Origin: Bin87 sp963663945
Lineage (GTDB): Bacteria; Chloroflexota; Dehalococcoidia; Lucifugimonadales; UBA3495
Reading direction: 5' to 3'
Assembly: GCA_963663945.1 (NCBI GenBank)
Contig: OY760687.1
Coordinates: 2,480,001 to 2,544,000, forward strand
Length of the DNA stretch: 64,000 bases
The stretch's first letter is position 1. The number at the start of each line of letters is the position of its first letter. The translations under genes and the position numbers were made by a program. Below the pieces are notes generated by a model. It had not been told where the DNA came from, searched no databases, and was given only the letters and a program-made list of their open reading frames with translations. This document shows, one piece after another, positions 52,989-61,178 of this stretch.

Positions 52989-53036
52989 AGGCTGGGACGG
53001 CACGGTCTCCAGCCTGGTGGTCTATCTATAGCCACC
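52989..53036. other. Two back-to-back hairpins upstream of the iron-exporter gene
   Basis: In the 102-bp gap before the MbfA-like gene, AGGCTGG/CCAGCCT (52989-52995 and 53009-53015) is immediately followed by GGTGG/CCACC (53016-53020 and 53032-53036). They may terminate the upstream gene or act in the leader of the downstream one. No Fur or Irr site is recognised. Confidence 0.4.
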
Positions 53037-53074
53037 TCGCACAAACCGCTCAATATCGGGATTCGGAGCGAATC

Positions 53075-54331
53075 ATGTCATATTCCCCGCCTGCGGTCGT
53101 CGACATCTCCGCGACCGACCGCAACCTGTGGCAGGCCCTAATGGCAGAGGCCATCGCCAACCTTACGTACACTGCCTACGCCAACAAGGCCCGCGAGGAA
53201 GGCTACCCTGAGATTGCCGAGGTCTTCGAGCAAGTCGCCCGGGCCGAGACCAATCACGGCCTGAATTACCTTTCCATTTCGGGCGGGATAGACAGCACTG
53301 CGGTCAACCTGGCCAACGTGATCGCTGGTGAAACCCGGGAGTACACCCGCACCTACCCGCGCATGATCAACGAGGCGATGAGGGACGGCCGCTCCGACGC
53401 CGTTAACATCCTGACCGCGGCCATGGAGGAGGAAAAGCAACACCAGATCGCCTTTTCCGATGCCCTGGCCCATCTGCAAATCAAGAGCCCGAACGGTGCC
53501 CCGGTTGAACCGGACTTCCTGGTTGCCGCGACGGCGTCACCAGCGGGGAATACATCCGATCTGGATGTTTCTGGCGAGCGGCCCGCGCTACCCATAGACC
53601 TGCAAACATACATTGATGCGGCGCTTGCGCTGGACAGGGAACCGTTCCGCATCGCAAATCTGGGTCGACTGCGAGAGGTGGTGTTCGGCGCGCAGGACGG
53701 CATTATCAGCACTCTTGCCCTGACCACGTCGGTGGCCATCGCCGTTGGCACGACCGGAACGGTCCTCGTGGCGGGGTTGGCTGCCGCCGCAGCCGGGATG
53801 ATCAGCATGGGCGCCGGCGCGTATCTGGGCTCCCGAGCCGAGGAGGACGTTCGACAAGCGGCAATCGCCAACCAGGTCCGCGAATTGGATGAGAACCCGG
53901 CGGAGCAACTGGCGGAACTCGTCATCCTGTTCCAACGAGAGGGCAAGACCTACGACGAAGCCGTCCATCTCGCCAACGAGATATCGAGCAACGAAACGCT
54001 GTGGCTGAACACGCTGCTGGAAAAGAAGCTGGGGATCAGCCCGGACTTTGGTGGCAACCCGCTGAAGGACGCGGGGGTGATGTGCGTCTCGTTTGGCGCA
54101 GCGGCGATCATACCCATCATCCCCTTCCTGTTCCTGGCCGTCGGGCCGATGGCGATCGGATTGTCCGTGGGCCTGTCGCTGGCCGGGTTGTTCGCGCTGG
54201 GCCTCGCGAAAGGCCGGCTGGTGCGCAAATCCGCCATCCTGCAGGGGCTTGAGATACTGGGGATCGGCGCGGTCTCCGCAGCCCTTGGGTACGGTCTGGG
54301 CGAGTTACTGCCGCGGATATTGGGGTTCTAG
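53075..54331 (+). CDS. MbfA-like ferritin-VIT1 fusion, predicted iron exporter
   Basis: A 418-residue fusion. Residues 15-145 are an erythrin/ferritin-like di-iron domain with two ExxH motifs (E58-H61 in ARAETNHG and E120-H123 in EEEKQHQ). Residues 190-418 are a VIT1/CCC1 domain: LREVVFGAQDGIISTLALTTSVAI, GMISMGAGAYLGSRAEED and a C-terminal helical membrane part. MbfA of alphaproteobacteria exports iron and protects against oxidative stress; a vacuolar-type Fe/Mn transport role is the family basis. The linker is rich in Pro/Ala. It probably sits in the cytoplasmic membrane. Confidence 0.87.
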   Translation: MSYSPPAVVDISATDRNLWQALMAEAIANLTYTAYANKAREEGYPEIAEVFEQVARAETNHGLNYLSISGGIDSTAVNLANVIAGETREYTRTYPRMINEAMRDGRSDAVNILTAAMEEEKQHQIAFSDALAHLQIKSPNGAPVEPDFLVAATASPAGNTSDLDVSGERPALPIDLQTYIDAALALDREPFRIANLGRLREVVFGAQDGIISTLALTTSVAIAVGTTGTVLVAGLAAAAAGMISMGAGAYLGSRAEEDVRQAAIANQVRELDENPAEQLAELVILFQREGKTYDEAVHLANEISSNETLWLNTLLEKKLGISPDFGGNPLKDAGVMCVSFGAAAIIPIIPFLFLAVGPMAIGLSVGLSLAGLFALGLAKGRLVRKSAILQGLEILGIGAVSAALGYGLGELLPRILGF

Positions 54332-54376
54332 CCTCGACCGGCATCCGAGATTGAGCCCGGATATAACCAATAATCG

Positions 54377-54398
54377 GGGGCGGTCGTTGGACCGCCCC
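54377..54398. terminator. Hairpin between convergent genes
   Basis: A 9-bp stem GGGGCGGTC / GACCGCCCC with the loop GTTG, midway in the 93-bp gap between the MbfA-like gene (+) and the alpha/beta hydrolase gene (-). Its position fits bidirectional termination; there is no T-run. Confidence 0.6.
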
Positions 54399-54424
54399 AA
54401 TCATTCGTCAGCCTTGGGCGCTTT

Positions 54425-55327
54425 CTAGGAAAACCGGCCCAACAAACCCCTCACGGCCTTGAGAAAATCGGGCGGGTTGTCTCCCTGGACCAGGTGGCCG
54501 GCGTTGTCCACAGTCACCGTGGTGCAGTCGTGGTGCTCCTCGGCCATCCGCATCATCGTTTCATCCGCGAAAATATCGCTGCGCGCGCCACGCACCACCA
54601 GGGCGGGGCAGTCGATCTTGCGCCAGCCGGCCCATAGCTGTTCCGGAGTCCAGGCGGGCGCGCGAAAACCTCGCCGGCGGATCACCTTGTCGTACTTCCA
54701 CGTCCACTTCCCGTCCTCGCGCTGGCGGATGCTGTACTTCAGTGCGCCCAGGGTTTGTTCCCGGGTGCGGCCGGTGTACTCCATGACGCGCTGGGCGAAT
54801 TCCTCCAGGGTATCCAGCTCGTCGGGAAGCTCACGGAACTGCTGGATGCGGTTTGAGCCGTGTCGCTGGGTCTCCGGGCCGGTGTCGACGATGGTCAGAG
54901 ACTTCAAGGTTCCGGGCCGTCCCGACGCCCAGGCCAGACTGTTGCGACCGCCCATGGAATGGCCCATCAGGTGGAAATCCTGCAACCCCATGGCGGATAC
55001 CAGCGCCTCAACGTCACCGACGTAGGCGTCGGTGGAATAGTCCTCGTCGGCCGACCAGTCGCTGTCGCCATGGCCGCGCTGGTCCACTGCGATCACGTGG
55101 TAGTCAACGGACAGTGGCAGGCTGATGAAATCCCAACTGTGGGCCTGCTGCTGGATGCCATGAAGCATCACTATCGTCGGCGAATGTTGATCGCCCCATT
55201 CCAGGTAATGGAGGTTGAGGCCGTTGACCTTGACGGACCGGTCGACCGGCTCGTTCTCCACCGTAAAGGGAACTCCCATCTGCCGCGCAGCGTCATGCAG
55301 CGACAGACCCATGGAATGTGACGCCAT
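54425..55327 (-). CDS. Alpha/beta hydrolase
   Basis: A 300-residue alpha/beta-hydrolase with a full triad: nucleophile in LMGHSMGGRNS, acid in VVRGARSDIFADE, histidine in NAGHLVQGDNP; oxyanion motif MLHGIQQQAHSW and DQRGHGDSDW. The start MASHSMG has AGGAGG 8 nt upstream. It is the last gene after ino1, the GT4 gene and the phosphatidyltransferase, 44 bp downstream of the last. It may be an esterase or epoxide-hydrolase-type enzyme; a lipid substrate is possible from context but unproven. Confidence 0.87.
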   Translation of the reverse strand: MASHSMGLSLHDAARQMGVPFTVENEPVDRSVKVNGLNLHYLEWGDQHSPTIVMLHGIQQQAHSWDFISLPLSVDYHVIAVDQRGHGDSDWSADEDYSTDAYVGDVEALVSAMGLQDFHLMGHSMGGRNSLAWASGRPGTLKSLTIVDTGPETQRHGSNRIQQFRELPDELDTLEEFAQRVMEYTGRTREQTLGALKYSIRQREDGKWTWKYDKVIRRRGFRAPAWTPEQLWAGWRKIDCPALVVRGARSDIFADETMMRMAEEHHDCTTVTVDNAGHLVQGDNPPDFLKAVRGLLGRFS

Positions 55328-55371
55328 CTTGAATACCTCCTGCCGTGAACGTGGCCGCCATGTTACCACGG

Positions 55372-56013
55372 CTAACTGTTTTCCTCCGCCTGGCTGTCGA
55401 GGATCCCCCGTATGGTGAACATGCGCTGGAACAGAGTGAAGCAGGACACGCCAGCGATCATCCAGAGTACCCACACCATGATCGGGACCGGGGCCAACCC
55501 TTCAACAATCAGGCCGATCCCGAGGATCGCCACCCGTTCGGTGCGGGTCATGATGCCGGAACGGGTGAACGCGCCGAGGCCTTCGCCACGGGCGCGCAGA
55601 TAGGAGACGCCCTGGGAGAACACCAGACCCAACAGGACCGATAGCATGCTCAGGATCATCTCAGGTTGGGACAAATCCGCGAGCAGGTAATAGAGGCCCA
55701 ACCCGACAAACAGCGCAGCCTCGCCCAGCCGGTCGAAAACGGAATCGAGCAATGCGCCAAAGGGGGATGCGCGACCGGTCAGGCGGGCCAGCCCGCCGTC
55801 GAACAGATCCAGAATGCCGCCAGCGAGGAACACGATGCCGCCGTACAGAGGATATCCCAATGCCACCAGCGCGGCCCCGGCCGCGCACACCGCGAATCCA
55901 AAGACGGTGACGACATTTGGGGTCAATCCCACGGCGTGGAGAGCCCCCGCTCCAGGCAACTCTACGTAGCGCAGCATTGCCGCGCGCAGCTCCTCTCTAC
56001 CGGGCATAGCCAC
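55372..56013 (-). CDS. CDP-alcohol phosphatidyltransferase (candidate phosphatidylinositol-phosphate synthase)
   Basis: A 213-residue membrane protein with the complete CDP-AP motif: D69-D72-G73-A76-R77-G86-D90-D94 (DLFDGGLAR, then GALLDSVFD). About six hydrophobic helices are present. The enzyme joins a CDP-lipid to an alcohol phosphate. Because it follows ino1 and a GT4 gene, inositol-1-phosphate is the likely acceptor, as in mycobacterial PgsA1, but glycerol-3-phosphate (PgsA) cannot be excluded. It overlaps the GT4 gene by 17 bp; an internal start at 56007 is possible. Confidence 0.87.
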   Translation of the reverse strand: MAMPGREELRAAMLRYVELPGAGALHAVGLTPNVVTVFGFAVCAAGAALVALGYPLYGGIVFLAGGILDLFDGGLARLTGRASPFGALLDSVFDRLGEAALFVGLGLYYLLADLSQPEMILSMLSVLLGLVFSQGVSYLRARGEGLGAFTRSGIMTRTERVAILGIGLIVEGLAPVPIMVWVLWMIAGVSCFTLFQRMFTIRGILDSQAEENS

Positions 56014-57151
56014 CGTGGTTGGCCTCCTCCATGCAGTGTTGGTAATAGTCTTCGACTTCCGAAGCGATCCGTTGCCAGCGATGATTTTGCGCCACGTTCT
56101 TTCCGGCCGCGACCAATCGCAGGCCGAGTTCCGGGGCGTCGATCACGCTGGCGATGGCAGCGGCAACGGCGGTCGGGTCCCGTGGCGACGCCAGCAACCC
56201 ATTGCATTCGTGGGTCACGACATCGCGGTAACCGTCGATGTCCGATGCGACCACCGGAACGCCAGCAGCCATCGCTTCGAGCAATACAATGCCGAAACTC
56301 TCTCCGCCGGTGGCCGGACTGCAAAAGACGTCGGCGCTGGCGTAATAGCGAGGCAGGTCATCGCCGCTGACAGCGCCGACCAATCGCACCGTGTCGTCAC
56401 CGGCCCCGGCGATCGCATTGATCCATGAAGCACACGCCTGATCCGGTTCGCCAGGGCCCACGACGATCAACCTGAGATCGCGGCGATCTTCGAGCAAGAG
56501 GGCGAACGCCTCCAAAAGATAGCGCAGGCCCTTGCGTTCGTCCTTGCGGCCAACGAACAGGACGTTTTTCTTCCCGCCGCGCAACTCGGGGAGCGGTGCG
56601 GCATCTGCGAAGCGCTCGAAGTCGATGCCGTTGGGGATCACGCGATACGCCCGATTGGGAAAATGGGGAGCCACGAATGATCGGGCGGCCTCGGAAACGG
56701 CGATATGCCCGTGGAGCCGGCGGTGCCAGTTCTTCAGGGCAAACCGTGACCAACGATACAACTGCTGGCCGTCCGAGAACGCGTGGAAGGTGCCAATGTT
56801 GACGGCGTTGGAATGCTGCAGGAACAGCAACGGCAGCAGTGGAGCCAGAGGTTCGTGCACGTGGACAACGTCGAATTGCTCGCGAGCCACGAGTCGCCGG
56901 ACGCGCGGCCATAACCACCACGCCAGCGTCACCCGCGCCGTTGAGCCGCCAGCCGAAAGTGGGACGGATCGACCCATCGCGATGAAATCGTCGGCAATTC
57001 CGGCTTGATCCGAAGGGTGTATCGGGGTTCGCGGAGCGACGATGGTCACTTCGTGCCCGCGGCGCCGCAATTCATTGGAGAGTTCAGATACGTGGGCATT
57101 GACACCGCCTGGCCATGAGAAATCATAAGGGGAGACCATGGCTATTTTCAT
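55997..57151 (-). CDS. GT4 glycosyltransferase, PimA-like
   Basis: A 384-residue GT-B glycosyltransferase. The N-terminus IAMVSPYDFSWPGGVNAHVSELSNELRRRGHEVTIVAP and the HVHEPLAPLLPLLFL motif match mycobacterial PimA (phosphatidylinositol mannosyltransferase). The donor-binding EX7E motif region is ATGGESFGIVLLEAMAAG. In PimA the enzyme adds mannose from GDP-Man to phosphatidylinositol at the cytoplasmic face. The neighbouring phosphatidyltransferase and ino1 support a glycolipid role. The donor sugar is not determined by sequence. It lies 53 bp after ino1. Confidence 0.85.
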   Translation of the reverse strand: MKIAMVSPYDFSWPGGVNAHVSELSNELRRRGHEVTIVAPRTPIHPSDQAGIADDFIAMGRSVPLSAGGSTARVTLAWWLWPRVRRLVAREQFDVVHVHEPLAPLLPLLFLQHSNAVNIGTFHAFSDGQQLYRWSRFALKNWHRRLHGHIAVSEAARSFVAPHFPNRAYRVIPNGIDFERFADAAPLPELRGGKKNVLFVGRKDERKGLRYLLEAFALLLEDRRDLRLIVVGPGEPDQACASWINAIAGAGDDTVRLVGAVSGDDLPRYYASADVFCSPATGGESFGIVLLEAMAAGVPVVASDIDGYRDVVTHECNGLLASPRDPTAVAAAIASVIDAPELGLRLVAAGKNVAQNHRWQRIASEVEDYYQHCMEEANHGGYAR

Positions 57152-57204
57152 AGCCCGCTCCCCTCAGTAGATCCCAGCCCAGAAACGCAGGGAAGTAACG
57201 CCGA

Positions 57205-58317
57205 TTATTCTTCTCCGTCGCCGTGTTTGACCTGCACGCTGACCACGGCCGGCTCGGAGATAAACGCCTCGACCATGTCGTGCGCTTCGGAGTCGGAGTA
57301 CTGGACGGGAGGGCTCTTCATGAAGTAGGCCGATGGGGCGAACACGGCCCCGCCCTGCCCACGGTCCAATGCCAGCTTCGCGCACCGGATGGCGTCCACC
57401 ACGACGCCGGCTGAGTTGGGGCTGTCCCAGACCTCCAGCTTGACTTCCATCTTGACCGGAGCGCCCCCGAAGACCTTCCCGTCGATGTGGATGTAGCACC
57501 ACTTGCGGTCCTGCAGCCACGGCACGTGGTCGCTGGGTCCGATGTGGATAGTGTCCGCATCCGGCTCTTCCTGCATCTGGCTGGTGACGGATCCAGTTTT
57601 GGATATCTTCTTGGACACCAGGCGCTCGCGTTCGAGCATGTTGAGGAAGTCGGTGTTGCCGCCGAAGTTCAACTGGTAGGTGTTGTCGATCTCGGCGCCG
57701 CGGTTCTCCATCAGGCGGGTCAGCACACGATGAACGATGGTCGCACCCACCTGGGATTTTATGTCATCCCCGATGACGGGCACGCCCCGTTCCTCGAACC
57801 GGGTGCGCCAGTACTCTTCACGAGCGATAAATACCGGGATGCAGTTGATCATGGCGCAGCGGGCGTCAAGAATCTGCTCGACGTACCACTTGGTTGCCAT
57901 CTCGCTGCCCACGGGCAGGTAATTGATCACCACGTCAACTTCGCGATCGCGAAGGATGCCCGAGATGTCGGCGGTGCTGTGCTCCGATTTGACCACCACG
58001 TCCGTGAGGTAACGACCGATCCCGTCGTGGGTCATGCCTCGTTCCACGGGCACTCCCATGTAAGGAACTTCGGCGAATTTGATGGTGTTGTTAGGCTCGG
58101 TGAAGATTGCTTCCGACAGATCTTTCCCGACCTTGTTGCGGTCGACATCGAAAGCAGCCACGACTTCGATATCTTCGATGCGGTAGTCTCCGATGCGATT
58201 GTGCATTACGCCGGGGATCGGGTCGTCGTCCGGCACCTCAACGTATTTGTGGATGCCCTGGACCAGCGAAGACGCGCAGTTGCCCACGCCGATGATGGCA
58301 ACCTTAATCGTGCCCAA
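57205..58317 (-). CDS. ino1: Inositol-3-phosphate synthase
   Basis: A 370-residue Ino1 of the actinobacterial/archaeal type. It turns glucose-6-phosphate into inositol-3-phosphate with NAD. The NAD fold is VAIIGVGNCASSLVQGI; further blocks are AAFDVDRNKVGKDL, VVINYLPVGSEMATKWYVEQIL, PVIGDDIKSQVGATIVHRVL (catalytic lysine), YQLNFGGNTDFLNM and VKLEVWDSPNSAGVVVDAIRCAK. The start is a TTG at 58317 with AAGGAG 7 nt upstream; the fuller frame extends upstream without a ribosome site. It is the first gene of the inositol-lipid set. Confidence 0.93.
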   Translation of the reverse strand: MGTIKVAIIGVGNCASSLVQGIHKYVEVPDDDPIPGVMHNRIGDYRIEDIEVVAAFDVDRNKVGKDLSEAIFTEPNNTIKFAEVPYMGVPVERGMTHDGIGRYLTDVVVKSEHSTADISGILRDREVDVVINYLPVGSEMATKWYVEQILDARCAMINCIPVFIAREEYWRTRFEERGVPVIGDDIKSQVGATIVHRVLTRLMENRGAEIDNTYQLNFGGNTDFLNMLERERLVSKKISKTGSVTSQMQEEPDADTIHIGPSDHVPWLQDRKWCYIHIDGKVFGGAPVKMEVKLEVWDSPNSAGVVVDAIRCAKLALDRGQGGAVFAPSAYFMKSPPVQYSDSEAHDMVEAFISEPAVVSVQVKHGDGEE

Positions 58318-58444
58318 TTGTGTACTCCTTGCGGCCCGCCCCGGGGCAAACATCCCTCAAAACCGGGACTGGAAATTATCGAGGCCAACCTGCATCAAAC
58401 TGCCGAATAGTCTAACACACGCGGAATTTCGGTGCCCTTTTGCG

Positions 58445-58477
58445 GTCGCTAATCGCCGAGCCGGGGCGATCAGCGAC
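58445..58477 (-). terminator. Hairpin after the PP2C gene
   Basis: A 13-position stem with one mismatch (GTCGCTAATCGCC / GGCGATCAGCGAC) and a 7-nt loop lies 23 bp past the PP2C stop, within the 183-bp gap before ino1. No T-run follows, so termination is likely but not certain. I see no convincing ino1 promoter in the rest of the gap. Confidence 0.5.
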
Positions 58478-58500
58478 GTAAACCGACCAACCGGTCCCGG

Positions 58501-59181
58501 TTAGCTCTCGGCAAAGAAGCGGAAAATCGCCGTCTCGTCGTCGTGGCGGAACCTGCCACCGCGGAACCGGATGTCACGTCCCTGTTCGATGTGGTGATCA
58601 ACCAGTTCCTTCACCCGGCCGGAGGCTTCCTCAGCATTCGCAGATCCGCGAACTATGTCCATAAGCTCTTCACCGAGCAGGTTGTCGCTGACGCCGTCAG
58701 TGCAGCACACCAGGCGGTCCGCTGGGGACAAATCAAGAGTGGTTTGAAACACTGAGAGGTCAGGTTCGGCGCCGATGGCCTTCGAAACCCCCAGGCGGAT
58801 CAACCCACCCATACGCCCGCTGTATTGTTCGTATCCGCCAGGACGGATTACGTAGATCGGGCTGTCGCCAGCGGAAATGATGTGCAGTTGGCCGTTGAGA
58901 TACAGAGCCGCCGAGGCGGTGGTCAGCAGGAACCGTCCCCCGCCAACCTGATGGAACTCGGAGTTCTGTTCGTCCAGGACGGCGACGATATCCTCGGGAC
59001 CCGTTATGTCGACGGCTTTCAGGACGTCAGCCACGGAACCACTGGCCTCGTCGCCGCCGTGGCCGGTGACGCCGTCCAGCACAACGTCCAGGAAGTTGCC
59101 GTCGCCCAGATCACGGGTCAGGTAACTGTCCTCTCCGTGAGCGGCGTTGTCGTGAAGAATAGCCAACGAACTGGTGAGCAT
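58501..59181 (-). CDS. PP2C-type protein phosphatase
   Basis: A 226-residue compact PP2C/SpoIIE-like phosphatase. Metal-binding motifs are GEDSYL (residues 16-21), DVVLDGVTGHGG (32-43), LVCCTDGVSDNL and DDETAIF. The first motif has the acidic residue of the standard GxR/ED pattern. It should remove phosphate from Ser/Thr. The start MLTSSLAILH has GAGG 11 nt upstream. It is the last gene of dnaJ-prmA-kinase-PP2C, 38 bp after the kinase-like gene, with which it likely forms an opposing pair. Confidence 0.87.
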   Translation of the reverse strand: MLTSSLAILHDNAAHGEDSYLTRDLGDGNFLDVVLDGVTGHGGDEASGSVADVLKAVDITGPEDIVAVLDEQNSEFHQVGGGRFLLTTASAALYLNGQLHIISAGDSPIYVIRPGGYEQYSGRMGGLIRLGVSKAIGAEPDLSVFQTTLDLSPADRLVCCTDGVSDNLLGEELMDIVRGSANAEEASGRVKELVDHHIEQGRDIRFRGGRFRHDDETAIFRFFAES

Positions 59182-59219
59182 AGTTCCCGCATCCTCACAT
59201 AAATTTGGTTTGCAGCAGA

Positions 59220-60245
59220 TCAGCCGGCCAAGGCGGCCAGCTCGGTGTTCGCATCGAAGCGATAGCGTGTCCAGTGGTCCTCGGTCAGCCGGTGCAGCGC
59301 GGCGCTCCACGCCTCCAATGCTGCAGGCCGCTCGGACATCTGGTCGTTACGGATGGTAATCAGACCCAGGCATTCGCGCAAGTCCGACGCAAAATCGGCG
59401 ACGGACGGGTACGCGCGCTGTCGCACCTTCCCCAAGCACGCCGTGGCGGCTTCCCGCAAGGCGTCACCAGCCGATGCGAACGCGGCGGACAAACTGTCGC
59501 ATTCGTCCTCGACGGAGATGACCGGCCGCTGATTGTAGGGGTCGAAATACCCGGAGGCGTCTGTGGGTGGCGGCACTGGCGCAAGGTAGAACTTCACCAA
59601 TTCCACGTAGAAATCATGGACATCCTGCGGACCCCGGTTGCCCTGGCTGCTCTCGATTCCATGTCCAACCAGGGCGCCCGCATCGATCAGTGCGACCCGG
59701 CCGGTACCCGGGGAGTAGAACACGTTGTGTGGTCCGAGATCGAGCAGTGCGTACCCGGCGTTTGCGTAGATTTCCTGCGCCTCCAGCAACTGCGTCTGGA
59801 CCGGCCAATCCGCCACCGCGTCGGGGAGCGCGAGCGGATGCAACGCAAAAAGATTCTGGCCCAGGCCGATTGGTACCCGGAGGATGCGACTTCTGGGGTC
59901 TCCAACCAGCGGAATCCCGGCGGCGCGTTCCTCTACCCGGACGGAATAGGGTTGGCCCAGATCCTCGCCAAAATATTCGTCGTGCAGGGCTACTTCAGTA
60001 ACTCCGATGACCCGAGGCACGACGTCGCAGTACTGTCCGGCTCGTTCGTAGGCTTCCAGCGCTCGCGCGGTGCGTTCCTCGACCGGGCCGTGCATCTGCC
60101 GGCGCACGGTTTGCGGAGACGGGCGTTTCAGCACGACCGGTTCACCGGTCTGACGGTCCAGTGCGGCGCGCACATCGTAATCGGCGCCGCTGCCCAGCGG
60201 ACCAACCAGTTCGAACCGATCCAGCGTTACAGTTTCCATGACCAT
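59220..60245 (-). CDS. Divergent protein-kinase-like protein
   Basis: A 341-residue protein with a bacterial Ser/Thr-kinase-like fold. The glycine loop is GPLGSGADYDV (15-25), the ATP lysine K40 (VVLKRP), the catalytic-loop Asp D169 and Asn N174 (LLDLGPHNVFY), and the DFG-equivalent D188 in ALIDAG. The usual HRD arginine and the lysine after the catalytic Asp are absent. It is not membrane-bound. It directly precedes PP2C (38 bp) and follows prmA (10 bp). Whether it phosphorylates protein or a small molecule is unknown; it could be a regulated partner of the phosphatase. Confidence 0.7.
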   Translation of the reverse strand: MVMETVTLDRFELVGPLGSGADYDVRAALDRQTGEPVVLKRPSPQTVRRQMHGPVEERTARALEAYERAGQYCDVVPRVIGVTEVALHDEYFGEDLGQPYSVRVEERAAGIPLVGDPRSRILRVPIGLGQNLFALHPLALPDAVADWPVQTQLLEAQEIYANAGYALLDLGPHNVFYSPGTGRVALIDAGALVGHGIESSQGNRGPQDVHDFYVELVKFYLAPVPPPTDASGYFDPYNQRPVISVEDECDSLSAAFASAGDALREAATACLGKVRQRAYPSVADFASDLRECLGLITIRNDQMSERPAALEAWSAALHRLTEDHWTRYRFDANTELAALAG

Positions 60246-60255
60246 CGATTGACGA

Positions 60256-61116
60256 CTAGCTGTGCCCGCTCAGGATCGTCACCCAGTCTTCCTTTTGCCG
60301 GATTTCACTGATCACCAACCCGGCATCTTTGATTGCGGAAACCGCCTCGTCGTGCTGGTCCACAATGATGCCGGACGCGACGAACACCCCGTCGCCGGCC
60401 AGCAGGTCGGGGATCGCCGGTGAGACCAGGCGGATGCCGCGGGCGCTGATATTGGCCACTGCGATATCGTAGTTCACCCCACGGGTCGCGGCGCTGGGGA
60501 TACTGCCGGACTGAGCGTTGACGCGATCGGCGATGCCCGTGCGGCGGAAGTTGCGCTGCGCGGCGCGTACTGCGTGCCCATCGATGTCCACCGCGGTAAT
60601 GTGGCCGGCGCCCAGCTTGGCGGCGGCGATCGTCAGGATGCCGGAGCCCGTTCCCACGTCGAGAACGTTGCTTCCGGGCCGAACCAATTCTTCAAGCGCT
60701 TCCAGGCAGGAATAAGTCGTTGGGTGATACCCGGTCCCGAAAGCCAATCCCGGGTCCAACTCAACCAGCACGTCGCCGGGCTGGGTTTCATAATCGATCC
60801 AGGAGGGCTTGATCACCAGGTTGTTCCCAACGCGCAGCAGGGTGAAATGCTGCTTCCAGTTGTTCCGCCAGTCCTCGTTGTCGTCGAGGGGTCGAATTTG
60901 CAACTCGCCAAGATCGGCGATGCTGGAAGCCAGCTTGATACCCACCTCGATGTGCGCCAATCGCTGCCGGGACAAACTGGGCAAGTACGAGCGCAGCACC
61001 GCGAATTCGCCGGGCCGAGTTTCAACACTCAACCCGTATCCGTACCGCTCGAAGAGGTAGGACACGGGCTCGACGTATTCGAAGGGAACGTTGATGCTCA
61101 GTTCGTGCCAGGACAT
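60256..61116 (-). CDS. prmA: Ribosomal protein L11 methyltransferase
   Basis: A 286-residue PrmA. The N-terminal domain (1-100) resembles the L11-recognition domain; the SAM-binding core is NVLDVGTGSGILTIAAAKLGAGHITAVDID, preceded by DPGLAFGTGYHPTTYSCLEALE, and DIAVANISARGIRL gives the NPPY-like position as VANISA. C-terminal DAGLVISEIRQKEDWVTILSG is typical. It trimethylates L11. It follows dnaJ by 62 bp; dnaJ-prmA is a common bacterial order. Confidence 0.92.
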   Translation of the reverse strand: MSWHELSINVPFEYVEPVSYLFERYGYGLSVETRPGEFAVLRSYLPSLSRQRLAHIEVGIKLASSIADLGELQIRPLDDNEDWRNNWKQHFTLLRVGNNLVIKPSWIDYETQPGDVLVELDPGLAFGTGYHPTTYSCLEALEELVRPGSNVLDVGTGSGILTIAAAKLGAGHITAVDIDGHAVRAAQRNFRRTGIADRVNAQSGSIPSAATRGVNYDIAVANISARGIRLVSPAIPDLLAGDGVFVASGIIVDQHDEAVSAIKDAGLVISEIRQKEDWVTILSGHS

Positions 61117-61178
61117 CGCGCCGTCACATTCACTTTGGGAACCGGATGGGCAATCGGGAAATCCGGAGGATAACCGGC

